A DNA stretch of 64,000 bases from Proluteimonas flavola (GCF_021191705.1 NZ_JAIWPU010000001.1:32414-96413), one strand, 5' to 3'; shown: positions 9,130 to 19,472, counted from the stretch's first letter. The notes: generated by a model from the sequence alone, not told the origin. Numbers and translations: made by a program.

Positions 9130-10068
9130 ATGCGCATCGGAATCGTCGTCGACTCGGCCTGCGATCTGCCGCCCGACTGGCTCGCCGCCCATGGCATCAA
9201 ACTGCTGCCGGTGACGGTGCGGATCGGCCAGTCCGAATTCGTGGACCTGCGCGACGAAAGCGCCACCCTGGATTTCATCGACAATCATGTCACCGGCCGC
9301 CACACCGCCGAGACCGCGGCGTTCCCACCCGAGCAGATCAAGGCGCTGTTCCTCGAGCAGTTGGTCATCGACTACGACTACGTGTTCTGCCTGACGGTCA
9401 CGCGCCAGCGCAGCCAGATCCACGACAACGCGACCAACGCCAGCTTCGCGATCCTCAACGAATACAAGCCGATCCGGGTCCAGGCCGGGCATTCGACGCC
9501 GTTCGCGCTGCGCATCGTCGACTCGCAACAGGTGTTCGCCGGCCAGGGCATCCTGCCGGTCGAAGCGGTGCGGCTGCGCGATGCCGGCGCCAGCGCGCCG
9601 GACATCCGCAGCCGCCTGGAATTTCTCGCCGAACGCAGCTACGCCTACATGGTGCCGCGCGACCTCGGCTACCTGCGCGCGCGCATCAAGCACCGCGGCG
9701 ACCGCAGCGTCAGCCTGCTGGCGGCGCTGGTCGGCGGCGCACTCGACATCAAGCCGGTACTGCATTGCCATCGCGGCGACACGGGCCCGGTCGGCAAGGT
9801 CCGTGGTTTCGAGCCGGCCGCCGAAAAGCTGTTCGCGTTCGCCGCCGAGCGCGTGCGCGCCGGCCTGCTGACCCCGACGCTGTGTCTGAGCTATGGCGGC
9901 GAACTCGACCAGATGCGCGCCTTGCCCGGCTACGCCGCGCTGGTCGCCGCGTGCGAGGAACACCATGTCGAGCGCTTTGAAACGGTGATGAGCCTGACCG
10001 GCATGGTCAACGTGGGCGCCGGCTCGCTGACGCTGGGCTTCGCGGCGCCGCCGCATGCGTTTGCGTGA
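9130..10068 (+). CDS. DegV-family fatty-acid-binding protein
   Basis: A 312-residue DegV/EDD-fold protein. The N-terminus MRIGIVVDSACDLP is the family signature, followed by LPVTVRIG and a central LTVTRQRSQIHDNA block where the fatty-acid carboxylate is normally bound. RIVDSQQVFAGQG and the C-terminal half with LVGGALDIKPVL also fit. DegV proteins (FakB type) bind acyl chains and in Gram-positives present them to a fatty-acid kinase. No kinase gene is nearby and the role in this lineage is unclear. A strong ribosome-binding site (GGGAGG, five to ten bases before ATG) supports the start. Confidence 0.87.
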   Translation: MRIGIVVDSACDLPPDWLAAHGIKLLPVTVRIGQSEFVDLRDESATLDFIDNHVTGRHTAETAAFPPEQIKALFLEQLVIDYDYVFCLTVTRQRSQIHDNATNASFAILNEYKPIRVQAGHSTPFALRIVDSQQVFAGQGILPVEAVRLRDAGASAPDIRSRLEFLAERSYAYMVPRDLGYLRARIKHRGDRSVSLLAALVGGALDIKPVLHCHRGDTGPVGKVRGFEPAAEKLFAFAAERVRAGLLTPTLCLSYGGELDQMRALPGYAALVAACEEHHVERFETVMSLTGMVNVGAGSLTLGFAAPPHAFA

Positions 10069-10110
10069 CCATCTTTTGACCTGATAAAGCCGCCTGCGAA
10101 TCCGATCGTC

Positions 10111-10165
10111 GCCCCAGCGAACGCTGGGGCCCATGTTCGCGGCTGGTTCGAAGAGCAACATGGGC
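10111..10165. repeat. two consecutive intergenic hairpins
   Basis: GCCCCAGCG-AA-CGCTGGGGC (10111-10130) is a perfect nine-base-pair stem with a two-base loop. It is followed by GCCCATGTT (10129-10137) and its inverse AACATGGGC (10157-10165). They lie downstream of the DegV gene in the 253-base gap before 10322 and may end its transcript, or be a repeat-family member. The rest of the gap shows nothing further. Confidence 0.6.
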
Positions 10166-10321
10166 CCGGCTTTCGCTGTCGCCACGGAGTAACTAGCGCC
10201 TTTTTCAAGCGTCGCCCCGTGCGATCCGCCGCATCTCGGCCGCCCCCATCCCGCATGACGGATTTCTAACGCGCCCGGTTGCTAGGCTGACGGCCTTCCC
10301 GTATCGCCGAATGGACGCCGC

Positions 10322-10663
10322 ATGAGCACCCGCTATCTGATCCGACTGCCCGAACCCGATCAGGCCCGCGCGTCGGGCGAACACGCCATCCGCGCCCAGG
10401 GCGCGGCCGGGATCGCCGCGGAACTGCAGGACGCGCTTCGGGGCGATGCACTGTTCGCACGCTGGCGCAACCAGCAGCCGGATCCGGACGACGTCGATCC
10501 CGCGCTCGGCCTGACCGATCCGGATGCCCATGTCAGCGGTGAAGACCGCGATCTGGGCGTGGACCTGGTCGTGAGCACCTCGATCTCCAGCGCCGTGCTC
10601 AAGCACCGCCTGCGGCTGCTCGCCGGCAGCGCCTGGGAACTGCGCGACGTGCGCGCCGGCTGA
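10322..10663 (+). CDS. hypothetical protein
   Basis: A 113-residue soluble acidic protein that I do not recognise. It contains STRYLIRLPEPDQARASGEH near the N-terminus, a DPDDVDP acidic stretch in the middle and a basic C-terminus. It has no signal peptide, membrane helix or known motif. Its TGA lies one base before the ATG of the DUF71-type ATPase, so the two are almost certainly one operon, and it may assist that enzyme or the same pathway. Third-position GC is typical of a real gene here. Confidence 0.6.
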   Translation: MSTRYLIRLPEPDQARASGEHAIRAQGAAGIAAELQDALRGDALFARWRNQQPDPDDVDPALGLTDPDAHVSGEDRDLGVDLVVSTSISSAVLKHRLRLLAGSAWELRDVRAG

Positions 10664-10664
10664 G

Positions 10665-11354
10665 ATGGCCGCGGTTGCGACGCCGGTGCTGCTGTCCTGG
10701 AGCGGCGGCAAGGACGCGGCCTGGACCCTGCACGTGCTGCGACAGCGCGATGATGTGGACGTCGTCGGACTGGTCACCACGATCACCGACGACGATGCGC
10801 GCGTCTCGATGCAGGGCATCCGCGTCGAGGTGCTGCATGCGCAGGCGCATGCCGCAGGCCTGCCGGTGATCGAAGCGCGGATTCCGCAGGCCGCCGACAA
10901 CGCGCACTACGAAGCCGCCTTCGCGGAGGCGCTGCATACCGCGCGTACACGCTGGCCGGGGCTGCGCACGATCGCCTTCGGCGACCTGTTCCTCGACGAC
11001 ATCCGCACCTGGCGCCAGGCGCTGTGCGCGCGGCTCGACTGGGACGCGCTGTTCCCGCTGTTCGGCCGCGACACGCGCGCGCTTGCGCGCGAGATGCAGC
11101 GCGAGGGGCTGTGCGCGGCGCTGTGCTGCGTCGACATCACCCAGCTCGACGCGCGCTTCGCCGGCCACGTCTTCGACGGCCTCCTGCTGGACGCATTGCC
11201 GCCGCAGGTCGATTCCTGCGGCGAGCATGGCGAATTCCATACCTGCGTCTCCGACGGCCCGATGTTCAGCGCGCCGCTGTCGCTCGTGCAGGGCCCCGCG
11301 ATGCTGCGCGAGGGCCGTTTTCTCCATACCGATTTCAGGATCGCGGACGCCTGA
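10665..11354 (+). CDS. diphthine-ammonia-ligase-like ATP pyrophosphatase (DUF71)
   Basis: A 229-residue adenine-nucleotide alpha-hydrolase protein. The PP-loop is SGGKDAAW (residues 13-20), which binds ATP for adenylation of a carboxylate. The family-typical GEHGEFHT block lies near residues 186-193. Eukaryotic and archaeal relatives amidate diphthine. Bacteria lack diphthamide, so the bacterial substrate is unknown and is probably another amide-forming or nucleotide-linked reaction. The gene starts one base after the preceding small gene and converges on fghA, with a 65-base gap holding no obvious terminator. Confidence 0.84.
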   Translation: MAAVATPVLLSWSGGKDAAWTLHVLRQRDDVDVVGLVTTITDDDARVSMQGIRVEVLHAQAHAAGLPVIEARIPQAADNAHYEAAFAEALHTARTRWPGLRTIAFGDLFLDDIRTWRQALCARLDWDALFPLFGRDTRALAREMQREGLCAALCCVDITQLDARFAGHVFDGLLLDALPPQVDSCGEHGEFHTCVSDGPMFSAPLSLVQGPAMLREGRFLHTDFRIADA

Positions 11355-11419
11355 GCGCCGACCATGGCGACCCGCCCGCTTGCCGCCCGGCAGCGGCAGC
11401 GATCGCCCTGGAACGCCGC

Positions 11420-12256
11420 TCAGGCGTGCAACGCGTGCGCGTGGTGGGCGATGTGCGCGCCGATGAAGCTGGCGATGAAGTAATAGCTGTGGTCGTAACC
11501 GGGCTGCAGGCGCAGTTCGATCGGATGACCGGCGACCTCGCATGCGGCCTGCAGCAGCTGCGGCCTGAGCTGGCCGTCGAGGAACTCGTCGGCATCGCCC
11601 TGGTCGATCAGCAGCGGCAGGCGCTCGGTCGCGTGCTCGACAAGCGCAGTCGCGTCGTACGCGCGCCAGGCGGCGCGGTCGTCGCCAAGATAGGTGCGAA
11701 AGGCCTTCTCGCCCCACGGCACCTGGCTCGGCGCCACGATCGGCGAGAACGCCGACACGCTGCGATAGCGGCCGGGATTCTTCAGCGCGATCACCAGCGC
11801 GCCGTGGCCGCCCATCGAATGGCCGCTGATCGCACGCGCGCCGTTCGCCGGCAGTTCGGCCTCGACCAGCGCCGGCAGCTCGTGCACGACGTAGTCGTAC
11901 ATGCGGTAGTGCGTGGCCCAGGGCGCCTGCGTCGCATCGACATAGAAGCCCGCGCCCTTGCCGAGGTCGTAGCCCTCGGCATCGGCCACGTCGCCGCCGC
12001 GCGGACTGGTGTCGGGCGCGACGAGAATCACGCCGTGCTCGGCCGCATAGCGCTGCGCGCCGGCCTTGGTGATGAAGTTCTGCTCGTTGCAGGTCAGGCC
12101 CGAGAGCCAGTACAGCACCGGCAGCTTCGCGATCCCGGCCTGCGGCGGCAGATAGACCGCGAAGCGCATCGTGCATCCGAGCGTCTTCGATGCATGCTCG
12201 TAGACGTCCTGCCAGCCGCCGAAGCAGGCGCGGTGTTCGACGCGCTCGAGCGCCAC
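11420..12256 (-). CDS. fghA: S-formylglutathione hydrolase
   Basis: A 278-residue esterase-D-type alpha/beta hydrolase that splits S-formylglutathione into formate and glutathione, the last step of glutathione-dependent formaldehyde removal. The nucleophile is Ser147 in [16 protein letters not shown] supplies the acid and PGYDHSYYF the catalytic His near the C-terminus. [11 protein letters not shown] near residues 51-61 is the oxyanion-hole region typical of FghA. The start is GTG, one base after the stop of the DUF3658 gene, which shows tight coupling. It ends the frmR-adhC-DUF3658-fghA operon. Confidence 0.93.
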   Translation of the reverse strand: MALERVEHRACFGGWQDVYEHASKTLGCTMRFAVYLPPQAGIAKLPVLYWLSGLTCNEQNFITKAGAQRYAAEHGVILVAPDTSPRGGDVADAEGYDLGKGAGFYVDATQAPWATHYRMYDYVVHELPALVEAELPANGARAISGHSMGGHGALVIALKNPGRYRSVSAFSPIVAPSQVPWGEKAFRTYLGDDRAAWRAYDATALVEHATERLPLLIDQGDADEFLDGQLRPQLLQAACEVAGHPIELRLQPGYDHSYYFIASFIGAHIAHHAHALHA

Positions 12257-12257
12257 G

Positions 12258-12589
12258 TCAGCGGCCGCCCTGCGGCAGACGGATCTCGAAGGTCTTCAGC
12301 ACCTGCGGATCGCCCTTGCCCTCGATGCGACCGGCCTGCACCAGCGCGCGGATGCGGATCGTATAGAGCACTTCCGGCAGTTCCTCGTGCTCGTCGGGCG
12401 CGGCGATCATCACCCCGGAGGCGATGAAGCCCGCCTTCTTCCAGCTGCTGTCGAGCGCCGACAGGATGGCCTGGTCGATCTGTTCGAGATCGCCGTCGTC
12501 CAGTTGCGCGATCGCGTCGCGCTGTTCCTGCTCGAGGTCGAGATGCTCGATGGCGGCTTCGAGCGCGATCGTGTCCATGAAATCAGTCA

Positions 12590-12590
<1 letters not shown>
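12258..12590 (-). CDS. DUF3658-type protein in the formaldehyde operon
   Basis: A 110-residue acidic soluble protein. The conserved block [17 protein letters not shown], followed by [23 protein letters not shown], is what I associate with DUF3658; this assignment is from memory of the family. Function is unknown. Its ATG overlaps the adhC stop (TGATG) and its stop lies one base before the fghA start, so it is made together with both formaldehyde enzymes. Its position suggests a helper or regulatory role in that pathway, which is inference. Confidence 0.72.
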
Positions 12591-14009
<1,419 letters not shown>

Positions 14010-14034
14010 CGGACGATCTGACCCGTGTGCTTCG

Positions 14035-14051
14035 ATACTGCGGGGGAGTAT
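14035..14051. promoter_or_regulatory. FrmR operator
   Basis: ATACT-GCGGGGG-AGTAT at 14035-14051 is a five-base inverted repeat around a G-tract, 25 bases before the frmR ATG. CsoR/RcnR-family repressors typically bind a G/C tract flanked by AT-rich inverted repeats, and FrmR sites have this shape. Binding here would block transcription of frmR-adhC-DUF3658-fghA. Confidence 0.75.
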
Positions 14052-14083
14052 ACGCCAGGCCGCTGCGAGCGGCCAGTCGGCGA

Positions 14084-14327
14084 TCAGCCGCCGCTTCCGG
14101 CCATCGCTGCGTCGTCAATCACCGTCGCCCGCTTCCAGGCCGGGCGTACCTGCAGGCGCTCGCCGGTCGACGAAGGCCGGACGGTCCGACAGCGTCCTGA
14201 ACATCGGGTGCCAGGCGATCTGCGCGCCGGCGTACACGTCGACAGCGGTAAGGCGGTCGCCCGCCAGCCACGGCGACACGGACGCCGCCGCGTGCTCGAG
14301 TAGCGCATCGAGCGTTTCAGGCGACAC
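14084..14327 (-). pseudogene. glutathione S-transferase remnant (truncated, frameshifted)
   Basis: Two reading frames together match the C-terminal third of the intact glutathione transferase at 22321-22956. One frame gives LTAVDVYAGAQIAWHPMF, to be compared with FTAADVYVGSQIAWGLMF in the intact gene. After a shift near 14158-14172 the other gives [19 protein letters not shown], to be compared with RLQARPAWQRASALDDAAM. The N-terminal thioredoxin-like domain is missing. It is therefore a decayed paralog rather than a working gene. Confidence 0.78.
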
Positions 14328-14387
14328 GCCCCGACATCGTCGCGCGAGGACGCGCCCGCAAGACAGGATGTCGGCGGGCCGGATCGA

Positions 14388-14768
14388 TCAATCGGCGAGC
14401 ACCTCGATCAGTTCCATGAATGCCCGTTGCTGCCTTGGTGGCAGCCGGCGCAGCGCGAACACCACCTTCATCTCCCGCTCGGAAATCGGCAGCCCATACG
14501 GCGGCAGCGCGGCATCCGCCACGCGCTTGACATCGGCTCCGCCGCGGCCGGTCGCCAGCCAGTCGAAGCTGACATGGAAATCGGCGGCCATCTCCAGCAT
14601 CCGCGCCAGCTCCGGCATCGCCAGGCCGCTGAGCCACTTGCGGGCCGTCTGCCGGGACACCGCATAGCGCGCCGCAAGCGCACTGGCCCGCCCGCGGCCG
14701 GTCTCGAACCGCGCCTGATCCAGCGCCCAATGCAGGCGCCGTGAGAAGTCTTCTGCTGGCGCAGGCAT
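14388..14768 (-). CDS. XRE-type helix-turn-helix transcriptional regulator
   Basis: A 126-residue DNA-binding protein. The helix-turn-helix is in [19 protein letters not shown] (about residues 29-47), followed by an FDWLATGRG segment common to phage-repressor-like XRE proteins. The C-terminal part ([28 protein letters not shown]) is likely an oligomerisation helix pair. The start at 14768 was chosen because the longer frame upstream has no protein-like character. It is divergent from the pilin operon, with a 236-base gap, and could regulate it or itself; nothing in the sequence proves this. Confidence 0.8.
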   Translation of the reverse strand: MPAPAEDFSRRLHWALDQARFETGRGRASALAARYAVSRQTARKWLSGLAMPELARMLEMAADFHVSFDWLATGRGGADVKRVADAALPPYGLPISEREMKVVFALRRLPPRQQRAFMELIEVLAD

Positions 14769-15004
14769 CGTCTCGCCATCGCGGAGCCCGCCAGTCCGCC
14801 GTCGTCGGGATCCGGACCACGGCGGGGACTGCGGTCCAGCGCGCCAGCTCAAGCGCAAGTCATTGTTGCGTGAGGCCTCGAGCGCATTGGAACCTCTTGA
14901 TTTACACCATCGATATTTTGTGTTGTCATTCCGGGGCGGATCGGGCCGCCATCGCCAGGACGCGGCGCGATCGCGCCGGTGCCGGACAAGGGGAAACAAC
15001 GGGC
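14769..15004. other. divergent intergenic region upstream of the pilin operon
   Basis: A 236-base gap between the XRE regulator and the pilin genes. Bases 14889-14935 are clearly AT-richer than anything nearby (ttgatttacaccatcgatattttgtgttg), which suits a promoter for the pilin operon. A run of AAGGGGAAACAACGGGC just before 15005 includes a purine-rich ribosome-binding site. Confidence 0.5.
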
Positions 15005-15400
15005 ATGCACAACAGTCGCGGCTTCACGCTGATCGAGCTGATGATCGTCGTCGCCGTGATCGCGATCCTGGCGGCGATCGCACTGCCGGCCTACCAGAAC
15101 TTCGTGCTGCGCAGCAAGATCCGCATCGCCCAGAGCGACCTGCTGGCGTGGTCGGCGATCGTCGAGAACCACCGCCAGCGCACGCTGCAGTTCCCGGCCG
15201 ATGCGACCGCCGCCAAACAGGGCTTCCAGCCCGCATCGAAGGCCGCCGACTTCGGCTTCACCTATCCGGCCGCCGGCGGCGGCTATCCGCTGACCGCCAC
15301 CGGTGCCGGCGGCCGGCTCACCGGCTGCACGCTGACCCTCGCCGCCGACAACAGCCGCGGCAGCAAAGGCTGCCCGGATGTCGGGAGCGCGGCGTGGTAG
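15005..15400 (+). CDS. type IV pilin / PilE-type minor pilin
   Basis: A 131-residue prepilin. The class III leader MHNSRG is followed by the cleavage and methylation site FTLIE and a long hydrophobic helix ([17 protein letters not shown]), the hallmark of type IV pilins. The C-terminal region has two cysteines (GCTL and GCPD) that can form the pilin disulfide loop. PilD would cleave after Gly6 and methylate Phe. It is the first of five overlapping pilin genes and is likely the most abundant of this set. PilE was not used as a symbol because several PilE-like paralogs exist in such genomes. Confidence 0.88.
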   Translation: MHNSRGFTLIELMIVVAVIAILAAIALPAYQNFVLRSKIRIAQSDLLAWSAIVENHRQRTLQFPADATAAKQGFQPASKAADFGFTYPAAGGGYPLTATGAGGRLTGCTLTLAADNSRGSKGCPDVGSAAW

Positions 15401-15957
15401 GCCGGCGGCGTCCGGCTGGCGCCACCGGGGGCTTCACCCTGGTCGAACTGATGATCACGCTGCTGATCCTGGCGCTGCTGGCGCTGGCCGGGCTGCCGTT
15501 CGGGCACGCATGGATCGAAGGCAACCGCCAGATGCAGCTGCGCAGCCAGGTGCTGGAAGGCGTCGGCCAGGCCCGCGCACTGGCGCTGCGCAACCCGCAC
15601 GGACTGCGCGCCGACGCCGCCGGCAATCCGGTCGAGAGCGCGCGCCTCGACTACGACGCGACCGGGCGCACCCTGCAGGTCGTGCAGAAGCAGGCCGACG
15701 GCCATTGGCCCGCCGCGGACGCGCCGCCCGAGTGGAGAAGCCCGCCCGCGGCCGGGGCGCTCGCGCTCAAGCTCGCCGGGCCCGCCGGCTTCGTCGACGC
15801 GGCCGCCTTCGACGCCGCCGCCACGGCGTTCGCCTGCATCGTCTTCGATACCCGCGGCCGCCCGGTGCCGGACGCCAGCGGCTGCACGCTTGGCGATGCG
15901 CAGCGGATCGCGATCGGCACAGGCGACAGGGAGCCGCTGCATGCGGACCTGCTCTGA
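15394..15957 (+). CDS. GspH/FimT-family pseudopilin
   Basis: A 187-residue prepilin-like protein. The leader ends in GG before FTLVE, then the hydrophobic helix [18 protein letters not shown]. FimT/GspH proteins are minor pilins that prime pilus assembly, and some FimT proteins bind DNA during uptake. The start is GTG 15394, overlapping the stop of the preceding pilin gene (GTGGTAG), because the leader before GFTLVE needs about ten basic and small residues. It overlaps the next gene by 17 bases. Confidence 0.82.
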   Translation: MVGRRRPAGATGGFTLVELMITLLILALLALAGLPFGHAWIEGNRQMQLRSQVLEGVGQARALALRNPHGLRADAAGNPVESARLDYDATGRTLQVVQKQADGHWPAADAPPEWRSPPAAGALALKLAGPAGFVDAAAFDAAATAFACIVFDTRGRPVPDASGCTLGDAQRIAIGTGDREPLHADLL

Positions 15958-16366
15958 ATCGCCGCGCCATGACCGTGCGCACCGGCAGCGCGGCGACATC
16001 CTGCTCGAATCGCTGATCGCCGTGCTGATCGCCGCGATCGTCGGCGGCGGCATGGCATGGCTGGCCTCGCGCATCCTGGACAACCAGCGCGAGGCCCGGC
16101 TCTCGCATCTCGCCGTCGAGGCACTGCGCAACGCCCTGCTCGACCAGGGCGTGGGCGTCTGCGGGACGGCAGTCACGCTGGCCCTGCCCGGCGGCCTGTC
16201 CCCGCCCGCCGAGGTGACCTGCGACGACGACGACGCGATCGCGCTGACCCTCGCCGGCCACAGCCACGCCATCGCCCCGCCGCCGCGGATCACGCTCGAG
16301 ATCGGCCCCGCCGATCTCGGCCTCGACGACACGGGCCCGCCACTGACCCTGGGCTCGCAGCAATGA
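15941..16366 (+). CDS. PilV-like minor pilin
   Basis: A 141-residue prepilin-like protein. RQRG is followed by DILLE, with Glu at position +5, and by the hydrophobic helix SLIAVLIAAIVGGGMAWLA. PilV-type minor pilins belong to the tip complex that starts pilus assembly. The Asp at +1 instead of Phe/Met is unusual. The gene starts inside the end of the FimT-like gene and its stop overlaps the next ATG (ATGA), so translation of the set is coupled. Confidence 0.75.
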   Translation: MRTCSESPRHDRAHRQRGDILLESLIAVLIAAIVGGGMAWLASRILDNQREARLSHLAVEALRNALLDQGVGVCGTAVTLALPGGLSPPAEVTCDDDDAIALTLAGHSHAIAPPPRITLEIGPADLGLDDTGPPLTLGSQQ

Positions 16367-17073
16367 GCAGCTTCCGGCATCCCGCGCGGCGCGACCAGGC
16401 CGGCCTGACGCTGATCAGCATGATGGTCGGCCTGGTGATCTCGCTGCTGGCGATCGCCTCGCTGCTGGCCGTCTACCGGCTGGTGATCGACGCCTCGGGC
16501 AACGCGGTCGGATCGATCCAGCGCGACGGCCAGGTGGCGTCCGCGCTGCTCGCCGCACAGATCGAACTGCAGCAGGCCGGCTACGGCATCGAGCGCGCCG
16601 CCGGCCCGGCGGAGACGGCGCTGCTGTCGATCGCCGACGACGAGGTGACCTGGCGGTTCCGGCCGACGCCCGGCGCCGCCGACCTGTGCGCCGGCCTGCG
16701 ACTGGCGACTGGTGACGGCGGCGGCGGATTGCTGTGGCTGCCGCCCCGCGCGTGCACCGACGCCGCCGCGACGACCTGGGACGCTGCCGATGTCCGCCCG
16801 CTGACCACGCGGACCGCCTTCTTCGCGCCGCGGGCGCGCGACGGCAGCGTGCTGACGGACGAGGTCGGCGCGGCCGTCCTGCAGGGCGCCCGGTTCGAAC
16901 TGGACGGCACCTGCACCCTGGCCTACGCACAGCAGGCCTTCGACGCCGACGACACCCATCCGCTGGCGCAGCGGCTGCTGCTGCGCGGCGGCGACGGCCG
17001 CCTGCTGCTGCCGGCCTGCCTGTCCAACATCGCCGTCGACGTCCACACGCCCGACCCGGGAGCGAGCCCATGA
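16363..17073 (+). CDS. PilW-like minor pilin lacking Glu5
   Basis: A 236-residue prepilin-like protein. The leader ends in DQAG before LTLIS, and the helix continues as MMVGLVISLLAIASLLAVYRL. PilW minor pilins are part of the tip/priming complex. The residue at +5 is Ser, where most pilins have the Glu that pairs with the next subunit's N-terminus; loss of Glu5 is known for tip pseudopilins. The body has several cysteines (DLCAGL, RACTD, TCTL, PACLS). It overlaps both neighbours by ATGA. Confidence 0.8.
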   Translation: MSSFRHPARRDQAGLTLISMMVGLVISLLAIASLLAVYRLVIDASGNAVGSIQRDGQVASALLAAQIELQQAGYGIERAAGPAETALLSIADDEVTWRFRPTPGAADLCAGLRLATGDGGGGLLWLPPRACTDAAATTWDAADVRPLTTRTAFFAPRARDGSVLTDEVGAAVLQGARFELDGTCTLAYAQQAFDADDTHPLAQRLLLRGGDGRLLLPACLSNIAVDVHTPDPGASP

Positions 17074-19250
17074 CCCGACGGAGCGCGCCCGCCGCGCCAC
17101 GCCGCCAGCGCGGCATCACCGTGCTGCTGATGGTGTTGCTGATCGGCCTGGCCGCCGCGATCACCGTGCTGGCCGCGCTGCACGCGCTGCGCGGCGGACA
17201 GCAGCGGCAGCTGACCACGCACGCCGCCACCGCCGCGCAGGCCGCGGCCTGGCGCGGCGTCGAGACATTGCGCCGGGTGCTGGCCGACGCCGGCGCCGAG
17301 CGCATGCAGGAGTGGGGCGGCCCGCCCGACGGCACCTGGACCGGGACCTGCGCCGCCGGCGGCGAGGCGCTCGACCTCGACCTCGACGGCAGCGCCGCGA
17401 TCGGCGTCCCGCGCGCGCGGCTGACCCACATCTGCCGCACCGACACGCAGGACCGCTACCGCATCACCGCGCAGGTGACCGGCCAGGCCGGCGACGGCAG
17501 CGCGCGGACGACGGCGACAGTGGAGGTGGTGTATGAGGTGGGGGCGGACATCGGCGGCGCGCCCGGGGAAACGGGCGGCGGCGGTTCGACCAGCCCGCTC
17601 GTGTCCGTCATCACCTTCAACAACGACCTGAACCTGTCGGGCAGCATCAACGTCCAGTCCGATGCCGACACCCGGACCCAGATCAACGTGCAGGGCGACC
17701 TCACCACCGGCGGCAACACCATCAGCGGCGTCGACACGATCTGGGGCACCGGCTCGATCCGGATTTCCAGCGGCTCGTCCTTCGGCACGCTGCGCGCCAA
17801 CGGCGACATCAGGTTCGACGGCTCTGTTACCGCGACGCAGCTGGTAGAGGCCCGCGGCGACATCTGCGTGGAGGGCGGCGCGAATGCGGCGCAGGCGACG
17901 ATCCGGGCGAACGGCTCGGTCACCGGCAACGGCGGCGTGACGCTGGGCGACGTGAGCGCGATCGGCCGCAGCGATCGCGGCGACCAGAGCGGTTTCTGCG
18001 ATGCCATCGCGCTCGACGCCGATGGCGCACCGTATGCCGTGGACCTGCAGGGCAACGCCGGCGCGAACAGCGTGACCGCCGACGGCAGCGTGCGCATCGC
18101 CTCCGGCTCGATCGCCCGCCAGCCGGACGGCCTGCGCGCAACCGGACATCTCGTCGACACCAACTGGGGCGGCACCGAGTACGGCCAGGTCGGCGGCACC
18201 GTCACCGGCGCGAACCCCGAGACCTCGACCTGGGTCCGGAGCGTACCGGGCCTGACCGTCGCCATCGCGCCGGTCTCGCCGGTGGTCCTGGGCACGATGA
18301 ACTTCAACGCCTACGACCTCGAATCCCAGGCGCACTACGCGTTCAAGATCGACGCCAACGGCTACAAGGTCGTGCGCGTGCGCGACATCGCCCATATCGC
18401 GAACGGCACCTACTTCATCGGCGACTACGACAACACCGCCGAGACCGGCTGGAGCCGCGGCTACAGGGACTTCCTGTGCACGGAACTGGCGGCCGGTTCC
18501 ACGCCGCAGGCGCCGCGCTGCCGGCCGCCGGTGGCCGACCCGCCAGGCACGATCTGCCAGGGCCAGTCCAGCTACAACGGCTGCCTGTCCTACGATGCCA
18601 ACACCCGCACCTGGACGGTCAGCGCGATCGGCATCGCGCAGGGCATCGCCTGGTTCGAAGGCGATCTGGACCTTGCCCTGGGCACGTACTACAACAGCTT
18701 CGTCGCCACCGGCAACGTTTCGACGGGCGGCCAGCTGGACGTGTACGCCCTCCGCTACGCAGGCTTCGACGGCACCCGCAGCGTCGATGGAAGCACGGTC
18801 CGCTACGCGCCGACGGGCATCTGCGCCAACAGCCGCTTCCCCTTGCTGTATCCACTCGATTACTGCGACATGGACACCAGGACGTTCTCCGCGCCGTCCG
18901 GCACCTCGATCGGCAACTACGCGCTGCTCGCCGGCAGCTACGGCGAGGACGGCCGCTACCAGGGCGGCGACATCCGGCTGGGCGCGTCGAACAGGATCTT
19001 CGGAAGCGTACTGTCGGGCAATCTCTACGCCAGCGGCGGCAGCACCACGATCCACGGCACCATCACCGCGCTGTCGCAGGGCGAGGCCACCCATGCCGCC
19101 GGCGGCAGTACCACGATCAACCTCATCGACCTGCCAGACACCTTCGTGCCCGCCCCGCCGGCCTGCGCACTGACGGGCACCTGCGTCGAGGAGACACCCA
19201 CCGGATCCGGCGCCGTCGATGCCCGTGTGATGTGGACCCGGTATCTGTGA
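17070..19250 (+). CDS. large PilX-like minor pilin with repetitive beta-rich C-terminal domain
   Basis: A 726-residue protein. The N-terminus (RQRG before ITVLLMVLLIGLAAAITVLAAL) is a PilX-type prepilin helix without Glu5. Ordinary PilX proteins are about 150-200 residues, so about 500 extra residues follow. Residues 170 to about 340 consist of short turns with repeated GD, GS, SGS and NG motifs (GDLTTGG, GTGSIRISSGSSF, GDIRFDGS), suggesting a beta-solenoid. Several cysteines and a second beta-rich part follow. It could be a pilus-tip adhesin, an inference from position and architecture. The cluster has no PilY1 gene downstream. Confidence 0.78.
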   Translation: MTRRSAPAAPRRQRGITVLLMVLLIGLAAAITVLAALHALRGGQQRQLTTHAATAAQAAAWRGVETLRRVLADAGAERMQEWGGPPDGTWTGTCAAGGEALDLDLDGSAAIGVPRARLTHICRTDTQDRYRITAQVTGQAGDGSARTTATVEVVYEVGADIGGAPGETGGGGSTSPLVSVITFNNDLNLSGSINVQSDADTRTQINVQGDLTTGGNTISGVDTIWGTGSIRISSGSSFGTLRANGDIRFDGSVTATQLVEARGDICVEGGANAAQATIRANGSVTGNGGVTLGDVSAIGRSDRGDQSGFCDAIALDADGAPYAVDLQGNAGANSVTADGSVRIASGSIARQPDGLRATGHLVDTNWGGTEYGQVGGTVTGANPETSTWVRSVPGLTVAIAPVSPVVLGTMNFNAYDLESQAHYAFKIDANGYKVVRVRDIAHIANGTYFIGDYDNTAETGWSRGYRDFLCTELAAGSTPQAPRCRPPVADPPGTICQGQSSYNGCLSYDANTRTWTVSAIGIAQGIAWFEGDLDLALGTYYNSFVATGNVSTGGQLDVYALRYAGFDGTRSVDGSTVRYAPTGICANSRFPLLYPLDYCDMDTRTFSAPSGTSIGNYALLAGSYGEDGRYQGGDIRLGASNRIFGSVLSGNLYASGGSTTIHGTITALSQGEATHAAGGSTTINLIDLPDTFVPAPPACALTGTCVEETPTGSGAVDARVMWTRYL

Positions 19251-19472
19251 ACAAGACCGCGACGCCGGAAGTGCCGGCGAGACGCGCAGGCCGGGGCGAC
19301 GCCCCCGACGCCCCGTGAACCACGACACCGTGCATGTCCGCCGCGTGGACCGACCTGCGGGATCAGGACGTGCCGCCAGGATCTGTTGCGCGATGTAGAG
19401 CGGTTCGGCGATGGAAGGCGGAGCGGCCGGACACGCGCTCAGCCTGGGGCCTGTATCCCCGCGGCGGTCCGA
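19251..19472. other. intergenic, no gene seen
   Basis: A 222-base stretch after the pilin operon with no convincing frame on either strand and no clear hairpin terminator. It leads directly into the displaced ppc fragment and restriction remnant. Confidence 0.5.

Noticed and set aside
14887..14901. Possible sigma-54 promoter (ttggaacctcttgat) upstream of the pilin operon
   Set aside because: The spacing between the GG and the second block is one base short and the GC of the -12 element is missing.
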